From contig CP170506.1 of assembly GCA_042691655.1 (NCBI GenBank), positions 2,728,001 through 2,792,000 on the forward strand: 64,000 bases of DNA, written 5' to 3'. Position 1 is the first letter of the stretch. Each line of letters begins with the position of its first letter. The notes under the pieces are model-generated. The model was not told where the DNA came from. It did no database searches and was given only the letters and a program-made list of their open reading frames with translations. Positions 1-7,773 of the stretch are shown piece by piece. The position numbers and the translations under genes are program-made. This DNA is from UBA695 sp042691655 (GTDB lineage Bacteria > Verrucomicrobiota > Verrucomicrobiia > Chthoniobacterales > Chthoniobacteraceae).

Positions 1-672
1 AAAGCCAGCAGCGTTACGGTGACGGGAGGAACCACCGTTCTCTCGGGTACGACCAAATCCACCAGTGCGCTTTCCGTTTCGGCGCAAGCGACTTTGAATG
101 CCAATGGCACGATTGACGGAAACGTCATTGTTAGCGGCTTGCTCAAAGGCAACAGCGTCATTACGGGCAGCTTGTCCATGACCGGCGGCACGCTTTCCAC
201 TGGAAACAGCGCGGGCATCACAACGGTGGGCGGTGACTTTTCGATGAATTCCACTTCCGCAATCGTGGCGGAAGTAACCGGAACCGTGGCGGGCACTTCC
301 TACGATCAATTAAAGGTCGCGGGGAATGTCACCCTGGCCGGAACCCTGAATCTGAGCACGTTGACCGGACTGACGCTGGGTGACACCATCACGCTGGTAT
401 CAAACACCGGCAACGGAACGACGACGGGATATTTTTCCACCATTATTACCAGCGGCAGCACTTACACCGTCAGCACTTCCGGCAGCACCTACACGTTTGC
501 CGTGGGTACCACGGAGTATCAGATCGACTATGCGGCAAACACCGATTCAGGAAGCGTCGCCAACGACGTGACCTTGACGGTAGTTCCGGAACCGAGCACC
601 TGGGCAATGCTCGTGGGTGGCCTCGGTTTGTTGCTTGGCTGCAAGCGTTTGAGGCAGCATAAGGAAGCCTAG
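1..672 (+). CDS. PEP-CTERM passenger (autotransporter-like) protein, 3' end
   Basis: The frame is open from base 1, so the gene starts before the window. The visible 223 residues are Gly/Ser/Thr-rich repeats of the beta-helix passenger type, with recurring short units such as SGTTKSTSAL and VSGLLKGNS. They end in a PEP-CTERM sorting signal: VPEPSTWAM, a hydrophobic segment, then a basic tail with KRLRQHK. Such proteins are normally exported, and the tail is recognised by an exosortase-type system. The C-terminus closely resembles that of the gene at 57460-59877 on the other strand, so the two are paralogs. Two further secreted proteins follow downstream on the same strand. The exact surface role is not known. 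Confidence 0.85.
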   Translation, partial: KASSVTVTGGTTVLSGTTKSTSALSVSAQATLNANGTIDGNVIVSGLLKGNSVITGSLSMTGGTLSTGNSAGITTVGGDFSMNSTSAIVAEVTGTVAGTSYDQLKVAGNVTLAGTLNLSTLTGLTLGDTITLVSNTGNGTTTGYFSTIITSGSTYTVSTSGSTYTFAVGTTEYQIDYAANTDSGSVANDVTLTVVPEPSTWAMLVGGLGLLLGCKRLRQHKEA

Positions 673-779
673 CCGCCCGCCCGCAGCGCATTCGCAATGA
701 GGAGGCCGTCGCTGATCTTCTCATTCAATGCAATGGTTATCTGTATTCAAATTCCCCCTATCAAAACACTGAACCTATT

Positions 780-1337
780 ATGAAAAACACTTCGTTTCTG
801 AAATTGTTCTGCTTTTTGGCAATCCTGCCTTTTTCGGCTCCGTTGCTGAAGGGCCAGACTCAAAGCGCCCCTCTCAATACGCCCGCGAGCGCCGCGGCGG
901 CTGTCATCATCCAAGAAAAATGGGACGGAAATTCCATGCTGGACTGGGCGCCCGCGCCGAAAATCGTCGAACAGAAAGACGTGCGCACGCTGGAAGTCAC
1001 CGCGGAAACAGCCAAGGGTTTAACCGCGTTTAGAGCCGATTTGCCGATTGAAAAACTCAAAGGCAAAAAATTGCTGATTAGCACCCGCGTGAAGGGTGAA
1101 AATATCTCCGAAAAGCCGAAGAGCTTCAATGGCATCAAATTGATGGTTGTGCTGGTTAACGGAGAGGGACAAAAAGATTACCCCCAAGCGCCGCTGCCCA
1201 CGGGGACTTTTGATTGGCAGGACGTGAAGTGGAGCGTTTCGATTCCCGAAAATGCTACTCGCGCACAGCTCCTGCTTGGACTCGAAGAAGTCAGCGGCAA
1301 AGTTTGGTTTGACCCCATCAAAATCGTGGAACAATAA
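780..1337 (+). CDS. Secreted beta-sandwich-like protein of unknown function
   Basis: The product is 185 residues. It begins with a clear signal peptide (KNTSFLK, then a hydrophobic run, cleavage near residues 24-26). The mature part has alternating hydrophobic strands and ends with WFDPIKIVEQ. This looks like the jelly-roll accessory or carbohydrate-binding-like domains found beside CAZymes, but I cannot assign a CBM family. It lies 107 bases after the PEP-CTERM gene and 48 bases before the acetyl xylan esterase, so the three may be one transcription unit. A role in binding or presenting glycan is inference from context. No strong Shine-Dalgarno sequence is visible before the ATG. Confidence 0.7.
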   Translation: MKNTSFLKLFCFLAILPFSAPLLKGQTQSAPLNTPASAAAAVIIQEKWDGNSMLDWAPAPKIVEQKDVRTLEVTAETAKGLTAFRADLPIEKLKGKKLLISTRVKGENISEKPKSFNGIKLMVVLVNGEGQKDYPQAPLPTGTFDWQDVKWSVSIPENATRAQLLLGLEEVSGKVWFDPIKIVEQ

Positions 1338-1385
1338 TAGTCATTGTTGTCCCACCTTCCCCGCAGATAGCCGTCCCCTCTTCCC

Positions 1386-2630
1386 ATGAAAGGATTCTTT
1401 GTTTTATCCACCTCGCTGCTGATTTCGGCACTCACACTATGGGGTGGCGAACTGGCCTTCACCGGCACCACCGATAAAGCTGTCGCCCTTTATCAACCGG
1501 GGGAAAAAATGGTCTTTGGCGTCCAGCTATTGGACGATGGCAAGCCTATGGCCGGTAAAAACCTGCAATGGAGAAGGACCGGAGATGACGCCCAGACCGA
1601 GACGGGCAAAGCGGTCTCCTCGGAGACCGAGCCGCTGACCGTATCAACGACTCTGGAAACCCCCGGTTTTGTCCGCATTGAGGTATGGGCCGTGGACGAG
1701 CAGGACAACCCACTGGTTGACGCCAAAAATAAGCCCGTCCGGTTTGACGGTGGAGCGGGTGTCGAAGTGGAAAAGCTGGAGGGTATCCCCGAACCGACTG
1801 ATTTTGACGAGTTCTGGACCAAACAGAAGGTGCGGCTGGCCGAGGTTCCTTTAAAGTTTACGCTCACCGAAGTTCCCTCGACCACCCCCGGCTTTGTCGT
1901 TTACGACGTTAAGATCGATTGCGCCGGAGGCAAGCCGGTATCGGGCTATTTTACCAAGCCGAAGAACGCTGCGCCAAAATCCCTGAAAGCGCAAATTGGG
2001 TTCATGGGTTATGGCGTTGCCTCCGCATCGCCGGGTTATGCGGCAGGCACGCTGACCCTTAATATCAACGCGCATGGCATCGAGAACAGCAAAGATGCGG
2101 CATATTATGAGAATCTCAAAAACGGTGAACTCAAAGGGTATGCGTTCAAAAATGATGAAAATGCCAAGCCCGAGACCGCTTACTTCAATGGCATGATCCT
2201 GCGAGTTTTGCGAGCCCTCGAATTCTTGAAAGCCCAGCCGGAATGGAATGGCAAGGATCTGACGGCCACCGGAGGCAGCCAGGGCGGATTCCAGGCCCTC
2301 GCCGCAGCCGCGCTGGACAAGGACGTCAGCGTATGCGTTCCATCCATCCCGTGGTGCTGCGACCTTGGCGGTATAAAGCTCGGGCGGCTGCGCGGCTGGA
2401 GGCCCGACTACACCGATGGCCTTGGCTACTACGACGCAGCCAACATGGCCAAGCGCATTCATTGCGAGACCCGCATTATCGCCGGGTTGGGCGACTATGT
2501 TTGCCCGCCCTCTGGAGTCTGCGTCCTCTACAACAACCTTAAAGCTCCAAAGCAATTGGAGCTGCTCCAGGGGAAAACCCACCCCTATACGCCTCCCAAC
2601 CCTCAGAAGATCACATTGAGCAGCCATTGA
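1386..2630 (+). CDS. Acetyl xylan esterase, carbohydrate esterase family 7 (AXE1)
   Basis: This 414-residue secreted protein has an N-terminal signal peptide ending near LTLWGGE, a beta-sandwich region (about residues 20-130) and an alpha/beta-hydrolase domain. CE7 enzymes remove acetyl groups from xylooligosaccharides and related substrates. The nucleophile elbow GGSQGG puts the catalytic serine at residue 298. The expected Asp lies in AGLGDYVCPPS and the His in GKTHPY near the C-terminus. The CE7 N-terminal signature FDEFW is present. The tail after the catalytic His is short compared with most family members but retains the triad. The enzyme probably acts on hemicellulose together with the neighbouring secreted proteins. 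Confidence 0.88.
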   Translation: MKGFFVLSTSLLISALTLWGGELAFTGTTDKAVALYQPGEKMVFGVQLLDDGKPMAGKNLQWRRTGDDAQTETGKAVSSETEPLTVSTTLETPGFVRIEVWAVDEQDNPLVDAKNKPVRFDGGAGVEVEKLEGIPEPTDFDEFWTKQKVRLAEVPLKFTLTEVPSTTPGFVVYDVKIDCAGGKPVSGYFTKPKNAAPKSLKAQIGFMGYGVASASPGYAAGTLTLNINAHGIENSKDAAYYENLKNGELKGYAFKNDENAKPETAYFNGMILRVLRALEFLKAQPEWNGKDLTATGGSQGGFQALAAAALDKDVSVCVPSIPWCCDLGGIKLGRLRGWRPDYTDGLGYYDAANMAKRIHCETRIIAGLGDYVCPPSGVCVLYNNLKAPKQLELLQGKTHPYTPPNPQKITLSSH

Positions 2631-3220
2631 AGCTCCCGTGAGCCGACAAGGCGGTATGCAACGTGAAAGGGAGCGACCTCCGCGGTCGCGCATTCCAAAG
2701 AACAACCGTAATGTCTGCTTCTGTCCCCAATAGGGTAAGTCGGAGGTTGATGATCCCGGTGATCCCGGGGCATCACAGAAGAACCGTTAGGTTCGGGGGG
2801 CGCAGTGGGCAAGAACAGCAGGAAGCGTGAGGGGCAACAGCCATCGTTCTTGCCACCCCGCGAGTAAAGACTCACCGTAGTAGCGGGAAATGGCTTTGGC
2901 CGTGGTTGAGTCTATACTGACAGTTGTTTTTGCTGTTCTTTGGCGATTTTGGAGGACACGGTAGTGTTCCTTTTTTGATTTTTGGCCGCGAGGTTGTATA
3001 GACTGAGCGTATGTTTTGAAACGGCTGGCCACCGCACAGCCTATACTGTGCATATGGTCTTAGAGTTTCTGGCCGTGGTTGAGTCTATACTCACAGTATG
3101 TTTTACTGTGTTGCAATGAGTTTCCCCAGATTGAAGGGATGCATTTCTATTGTCCGGCCTGGTTTTAGGGCCGACAAGGTCTTTTTTCTCAGTATGCCGA
3201 TTTGCGCTAATCTTGCGCGT
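2631..3220. other. Non-coding gap with short repeats beside the KilA-N gene
   Basis: No convincing gene is seen in these 590 bases. The right half holds several copies of a short motif related to GAGTCTATACT and the direct repeat listed separately. The left half (about 2640-2880) shows no recognisable feature. Confidence 0.5.
2897..3096 (+). repeat. Pair of 22-bp direct repeats flanking related degenerate copies
   Basis: A perfect 22-base direct repeat with core GTTGAGTCTATACT occurs at 2897-2918 and 3070-3091. It extends to 27 bases with a single mismatch (2897-2923 and 3070-3096). Between them are looser relatives, for example TTGTATAGACTGAGCGTATG near 2995-3012 and CTATACTGTG at 3041-3050. 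The cluster ends about 125 bases from the 3' end of the KilA-N gene. Confidence 0.75.
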
Positions 3221-3913
3221 TCATTGCGCTTTTTCTGCGTCTTTGCCGGCTTCGCGGATGGGGAGGCCGGAACTGATGAGTTTGTTACGCCAGTCGTAGA
3301 AGTTTGTATCCTTGTCTGGGACCCAGAGGGTATGGGCTAGGAAGTCGGCGAGCCTGCGAGCTTTGGCGTTACCCTTACGCCCCCATTGGATGATGGCGAG
3401 GCAGGGGGCGTATTCGTTATCCGCCCCTAGGAGGGAGGTTCCTTTGGGGGTGTTTGTGGCGAGTTCTATGTCTTTTATGTGCAGGTAATTATGCGCATTG
3501 GTATTTGGGGAGTCTGCGTAACCGAGAATGGGAAATCCTTCGAAGGAAATGAAGAAGGCGCCGGGCACCCAGGCGTAGTCGCCGCGGGGGGGGGCTTCCT
3601 TGGGGTTGGCTAATTGGTTTTTTAGAGGGGCTCTGGCGAGGAGGTTCAGGATAACGTCATTGCACCAAATGGCGAAGTCAGGGGATAGCCACTGGGCGCA
3701 GAGGAGGGCGAGGCTGGGGTGAATCCAGGTGCCTTGGGTGGGCGATTGGTAATTTTTACCAATCGCTTCTGTTTTTGTTGAGTCTCCCCCTTTGTGGGTT
3801 CTTATAAGGTCTTTTTCGGAGACGTGTCGATTTTTGGCGAAGGCGTATAGGTAGGCTTGGGTTCCGGGTAGTCGGAGAAATTGGTAGGGTATTTTCCCGA
3901 ACACCTTGCACAT
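3221..3913 (-). CDS. KilA-N domain protein (phage-type)
   Basis: The product has the KilA-N signature: MCKVFGK, then LRLPGTQ, then GTWIHPSLALLCAQWLSPDFA. This is a small DNA-binding domain found mainly in phage and mobile-element proteins, often fused to varied C-terminal domains. The C-terminal 120 residues are unrecognised. The ATG at 3913 lies inside the domain. The frame stays open upstream to 4009 and encodes the missing N-terminus (GDAYVNATK), but no ATG, GTG or TTG exists between the TAG at 4010-4012 and 3913. Either a rare ATT start (4000) is used or the true start has been lost. There is no other phage gene nearby, and its function is unknown. Confidence 0.72.
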   Translation of the reverse strand: MCKVFGKIPYQFLRLPGTQAYLYAFAKNRHVSEKDLIRTHKGGDSTKTEAIGKNYQSPTQGTWIHPSLALLCAQWLSPDFAIWCNDVILNLLARAPLKNQLANPKEAPPRGDYAWVPGAFFISFEGFPILGYADSPNTNAHNYLHIKDIELATNTPKGTSLLGADNEYAPCLAIIQWGRKGNAKARRLADFLAHTLWVPDKDTNFYDWRNKLISSGLPIREAGKDAEKAQ

Positions 3914-4176
3914 TTTAGTGGCGTTAACGTAGGCATCGCCCTTTTGAAAGGGGATGGAGTGGGATTCGAAGGTTTCGACGACGATTTCAACCGGGTTAAT
4001 GCTCGCCTGCTAGCCAGCCGGCTCTTCCCGGTCACCGTGGCGCTATTGCTTCCCTCGGCAGTCGCCGAAGCCGATGAACCAATCAGGGCGGCCGAGAATC
4101 TGAGCTTCAGGCGATTAGCAGTTCCAGCCTTTTGATTTCACGCGTAAGGGAAGGTCGTGTTATCGTCACGGCACGA

Positions 4177-4488
4177 ATGAAAAAAACTTTCCCGCTCCAC
4201 CTTCCCGATCAAACAGATTCGCGGGTGATTACAGCCATCCAGGTCACCCTCAACAAATACGTGAAAAGGGAGCGCAGGAAAGCTTTGCCTACAGAGGCGG
4301 CTGGCTGGGATTTCCGATGCCGGGTTGGGGCGAATCCCGAAACAGCGCTGCCCTGTCAACTGGCGGAGATTCCCTCGGACATCGAGGCAGTAGCCTTGGC
4401 CGGGCATCCGGGGGTCTATGTGGAAATCCTGGCGGAGCCGAGGCCAAAAATAGTCGTTACGGAGGGAGCGGAGAAGGGTGGAGTATGA
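4177..4488 (+). CDS. DUF6172 family conserved hypothetical protein
   Basis: This 103-residue protein starts MKKTFPLHLP and contains KYVKRERRKALP and WDFRCRVG, then YVEILAEPRPK. These are hallmarks of the small DUF6172 family, whose function is unknown. The frame is open further upstream to an ATG at 4132, but the family N-terminus begins at MKKTFPL, so 4177 is preferred. Its stop codon overlaps the engB start by four bases (ATGA), so it is probably co-translated with engB and rsgA. That coupling hints at a role near ribosome assembly, which is inference only. Confidence 0.75.
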   Translation: MKKTFPLHLPDQTDSRVITAIQVTLNKYVKRERRKALPTEAAGWDFRCRVGANPETALPCQLAEIPSDIEAVALAGHPGVYVEILAEPRPKIVVTEGAEKGGV

Positions 4489-5117
4489 TGATTATTCACA
4501 GTAGCGCCCTGTTGGGCAGCGCACCGGATCTGGCGTCCTGTCCGCCCTCGGATCTCCCTGAATTTGCCTTCATCGGGCGGTCGAATGTCGGAAAATCCTC
4601 GCTCGTCAACATGATCACGCGGGTGCAGGGGCTGGCCAAAGTATCCGACACGCCGGGGAAAACGAGGCTGATCAATTTTTTCATCGTGAACAAGAGCTGG
4701 ACCCTCGTGGATCTCCCGGGCTACGGCTATGCCAAGGTAGGCAAGAAGGATCGGGCCAATTTTAGCTCGTTCGTTGCCGATTACCTTCAAAATCGACCGA
4801 ATCTGCTGGGGACTTTCGTTCTGATCGATTCCCGCCTAACCCCGCAGAAGCTCGATCTCGATTTTCTCCATTGGATGGTGAACTGCGGGTTGCCATTTAT
4901 CCTCATCTTTACCAAGACGGATAAACTCTCCCGCGCGGCGGCACAGGCTAATATCGACGCTTTTTTGCTCCGGCTCCAGGAGATCAGCCCGGATGCGCCC
5001 GCCGTCCTGGCCAGTTCGTCAAAGCTCAGTCACGGGCGTACGGAGATTCTTGAGTTGATCGAGAGCTCCCTGGCGGAGGCCCCGGAGGATCGTGAGGCAG
5101 GGGAGGCCATCGCATGA
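4485..5117 (+). CDS. engB: Ribosome biogenesis GTP-binding protein EngB/YsxC
   Basis: This 210-residue TRAFAC-class GTPase acts in assembly of the large ribosomal subunit. G1 is GRSNVGKSS (residues 31-39), G2 lies in SDTPGKT, G3 is DLPG (76-79) within DLPGYGYAK, and G4 is TKTD (143-146). The start is set by a good ribosome binding site (GGAGAAGGGTGGAG) just before ATGATG at 4485-4490. The start overlaps the DUF6172 stop by four bases, and the end overlaps the rsgA start by four bases, so the three genes form a tight operon. Confidence 0.95.
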   Translation: MMIIHSSALLGSAPDLASCPPSDLPEFAFIGRSNVGKSSLVNMITRVQGLAKVSDTPGKTRLINFFIVNKSWTLVDLPGYGYAKVGKKDRANFSSFVADYLQNRPNLLGTFVLIDSRLTPQKLDLDFLHWMVNCGLPFILIFTKTDKLSRAAAQANIDAFLLRLQEISPDAPAVLASSSKLSHGRTEILELIESSLAEAPEDREAGEAIA

Positions 5118-6223
5118 CGCTGGAGGACCTGGGTTGGAATGGTTCCTTCGCAAAGGAATGGGAGGCATGTAGGGGCAAGGCCAAAGGCTGGGTTCCCGCG
5201 CGGCTCATTCGCGATAACAAAATCAGTTACGGAGCCTTGACCGGCGAGGGCGAGGAACTTGAGGTAGTGATGAGCGGCAAGGTCTATCACGAGGCGAAAA
5301 CGGATGCGGAATTGCCCGCCGTGGGGGATTGGGTCGCGTTGGAAGTTGGCGATGACGACAACGAACACGTGATCCGCGCTCGGTTGGCCAGGCAGAACTC
5401 GCTCTCCCGCAAAATGTCGGGCCGCAGCACCGAGGAGCAGGTGATCGCCGCAAATGTCGATGTCGCGGTGGTCGTCACCGATGCGGGCGCGGATTTCAAT
5501 CTCCGCCGCATGGAGCGTTATTTTGCGATCATTGGCCGCAGCCGGGCCAGGGCGGTTGTGCTGGTCAACAAGGCGGATCTCTATTCCGCCGAGCAGAATC
5601 AAGCGGCGGTGGAAGCCATTGCGGCGCTGAATCCCGAGGCAGATGTTCACCTCACCAGTGTGGTCAAAAAAGCGACGTTGAAGGTGCTCAAGACCTACCT
5701 TCAACGCGGCGTTTCCGTTACGTTTGCTGGGTCCAGCGGAGTGGGAAAATCTTCGGTGATCAACTATTTACTCGGCGACGAATATCAATGGACCGACGAG
5801 GTGAATGCGGCCACCGGAAAGGGACGGCACACCACCACCGCGCGGGAGTTGATGGTGCTGCGCTCGGGCGGGATCATCATTGATAATCCCGGCATCCGTG
5901 AAGTTCACATGTGGACCGACGAGACCACCCTGCGTGAGCGATTTGCCGATCTGGATGAGTTGGCGAAGCAATGTAAATATACCGATTGCCGGCACGGCGC
6001 GGCTAACGCGGGCTGCGCCATTCAAGCCGCCATCGCGGCGGGGAAACTGGATGCCAAGCGCCTTGAGGGGCTCTTAAAGTTGGACCAGGAAATCGCGCTT
6101 CTCCAACAAAACCGCCAGAAACGCCAGATGACCGTCGAACGCCGTACCCGCCGCGCTCAGCAAAGCCAGTCCCGCAAATATTCCGAACGTCGCATTGGCA
6201 ATCGGGAGCACGATGACTGCTAG
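5114..6223 (+). CDS. rsgA: Small-subunit-dependent ribosome GTPase RsgA
   Basis: This 369-residue protein is a circularly permuted GTPase: G4 (NKAD, residues 152-155) precedes G1 (GSSGVGKSS, 206-214) and G3 (DNPG, 257-260). An OB-fold region precedes the GTPase domain. A zinc knuckle follows, with C287, C292, H294 and C301. RsgA helps the last steps of 30S maturation. The basic C-terminal tail is typical for binding rRNA. It overlaps engB by four bases, and the pairing of two ribosome-assembly GTPases supports both assignments. Confidence 0.95.
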   Translation: MTLEDLGWNGSFAKEWEACRGKAKGWVPARLIRDNKISYGALTGEGEELEVVMSGKVYHEAKTDAELPAVGDWVALEVGDDDNEHVIRARLARQNSLSRKMSGRSTEEQVIAANVDVAVVVTDAGADFNLRRMERYFAIIGRSRARAVVLVNKADLYSAEQNQAAVEAIAALNPEADVHLTSVVKKATLKVLKTYLQRGVSVTFAGSSGVGKSSVINYLLGDEYQWTDEVNAATGKGRHTTTARELMVLRSGGIIIDNPGIREVHMWTDETTLRERFADLDELAKQCKYTDCRHGAANAGCAIQAAIAAGKLDAKRLEGLLKLDQEIALLQQNRQKRQMTVERRTRRAQQSQSRKYSERRIGNREHDDC

Positions 6224-6487
6224 GTTGAACCCGCCTCGGCCTATCCCGGCATTCATTACCATAAGACTCTCATATCCTGGCTACGGTCCCACGGATTTCC
6301 TAAACACGGTTGCGGCTGAGCCTTCCTCTCTCCGCCAATGGACCCGGGGGCAGGCTTTGGAGAAAGCGCTTGCTTCCCGGGCGGGGGAGCTTACTTTCCT
6401 GCCCTTCCATTCGAATCATACCCCAGGGCATGGGCTCGGGGATCCTGGTCTCCGCCGCCGGAAGCCTTTTTTAAGAACTATACTACT

Positions 6488-7603
6488 TTGAAATATTTTG
6501 AAACATTAGGAGTCAGGGAAGATCTGATTCAGGGGCTGGATGAGTTGGGGATCAAAACGCCAACGCCCATTCAGCGGCAGGCGATTCCTTATCTGTTGGC
6601 AAAGGGCGGGGACTTCATCGCGCAAGCTCAGACCGGAACGGGGAAAACGGCAGCCTTCGGCATTCCCTTGTTGATGCAAGTCGACCCCGGAATCAGGGAA
6701 ATTCAGGCGGTGGTGGTGGCTCCCACGCGGGAACTTGCGAAGCAGATCGGCAAACAACTTTTTCGTTTCACCAAATACTGTGCCCAAAAAATCTTTGTCG
6801 AGGTGCTTACCGGCGGGGACAAGGTTGATCGGCAAATCGCGGCCCTGCAGCGCCCGACCCATGTGGCCGTCGTGACGCCCGGCCGGTTGTTGGATTTGCT
6901 GAGTCGGAAGGCATTGTCCCTTGAATCCGTCAAACTGCTCATCCTCGACGAAGCCGACGAAATGCTGAACCTCGGTTTCCGCAAGGAGGTCGCGGAGATT
7001 TGTGCAAGGACCCAAGGGCGGCGGGCCACCTGGCTTTTTTCCGCTACCATCCCCGCCGGGGTGCAGAAGCTGATCACGGACTATATGTCACCAAAGTCCC
7101 ACAGCCTTAAAATCGATCAGCAGCACGTGGTGAACCGTGATATCTCGCACCGATTCATTGTCTGCCAAATCAGGGACAAAACGGACCGAATCGCGGCCTT
7201 TTTGAAGAGCCAGGGAGAGGAGCGAGGTGTGATTTTCTGCCGGACCAGAGCAGGAGCAATCAAGTTGTTCGAGGAATTGACGGAGCGCGGCCACCACTTG
7301 GGCGTTTTGCATGGCGATCTGATGCAAACGGAGCGGGACAAGGTGCTGCGCTCCTTTCGCAAAGGGCGCTTCCAGTTCCTAATCGCGACCGATGTCGCGG
7401 CGCGGGGAATCGATGTGGAAGGGCTCGCCTTTGTCCTCCATCACCAACTTCCGGATCAAATCGAATACTACACGCACCGCAGTGGGAGGACTGGGCGCGC
7501 AGGTCGAACCGGAGTCTCCATCGCCCTCATTTGCCAGCAGGAAAAGGCCGATATTGCCAAGCTAGGGCAAGTATTGGGGTTGGCCTTTGCGGAGATGAGG
7601 TAG
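6488..7603 (+). CDS. DEAD-box ATP-dependent RNA helicase
   Basis: The product carries all the usual motifs: Q motif TPIQ (26-29), Walker A AQTGTGKT (47-54), DEAD (154-157), SAT (185-187), and the C-terminal HRSGRTGRAGRTG. It has no long basic or RNA-binding tail, so it is a minimal RhlE/CshA-like core. The start is uncertain. The TTG at 6488 places FETLGV at the N-terminus as in relatives. An ATG at 6338 would add 50 Pro/Gly/Phe-rich residues without family support. Neither has a convincing ribosome binding site. Unwinding of structured RNA or a role in ribosome assembly or decay is expected. Confidence 0.92.
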   Translation: MKYFETLGVREDLIQGLDELGIKTPTPIQRQAIPYLLAKGGDFIAQAQTGTGKTAAFGIPLLMQVDPGIREIQAVVVAPTRELAKQIGKQLFRFTKYCAQKIFVEVLTGGDKVDRQIAALQRPTHVAVVTPGRLLDLLSRKALSLESVKLLILDEADEMLNLGFRKEVAEICARTQGRRATWLFSATIPAGVQKLITDYMSPKSHSLKIDQQHVVNRDISHRFIVCQIRDKTDRIAAFLKSQGEERGVIFCRTRAGAIKLFEELTERGHHLGVLHGDLMQTERDKVLRSFRKGRFQFLIATDVAARGIDVEGLAFVLHHQLPDQIEYYTHRSGRTGRAGRTGVSIALICQQEKADIAKLGQVLGLAFAEMR

Positions 7604-7773
7604 GGGATGTGGTGGCCGGGGCGAGCGGTGTCGTACGCAAGCATCCTAGGTTCGCAGGAAAGCTGTGCGCAAAAATGCCGTTGGCCCGATCTGGTGACTC
7701 GACTCCGCCCTACAACAAATCGAAAGGCCGTTTTCAAGACAGGCGCATCCCTAATGTCAGCGCCTGAACTGCA

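Noticed and set aside
7741..7765. Inverted repeat AGGCGC/GCGCCT between the convergent helicase and permease genes
   Set aside because: It has a 13-base loop and no T-run on either strand, so it is not a convincing terminator.
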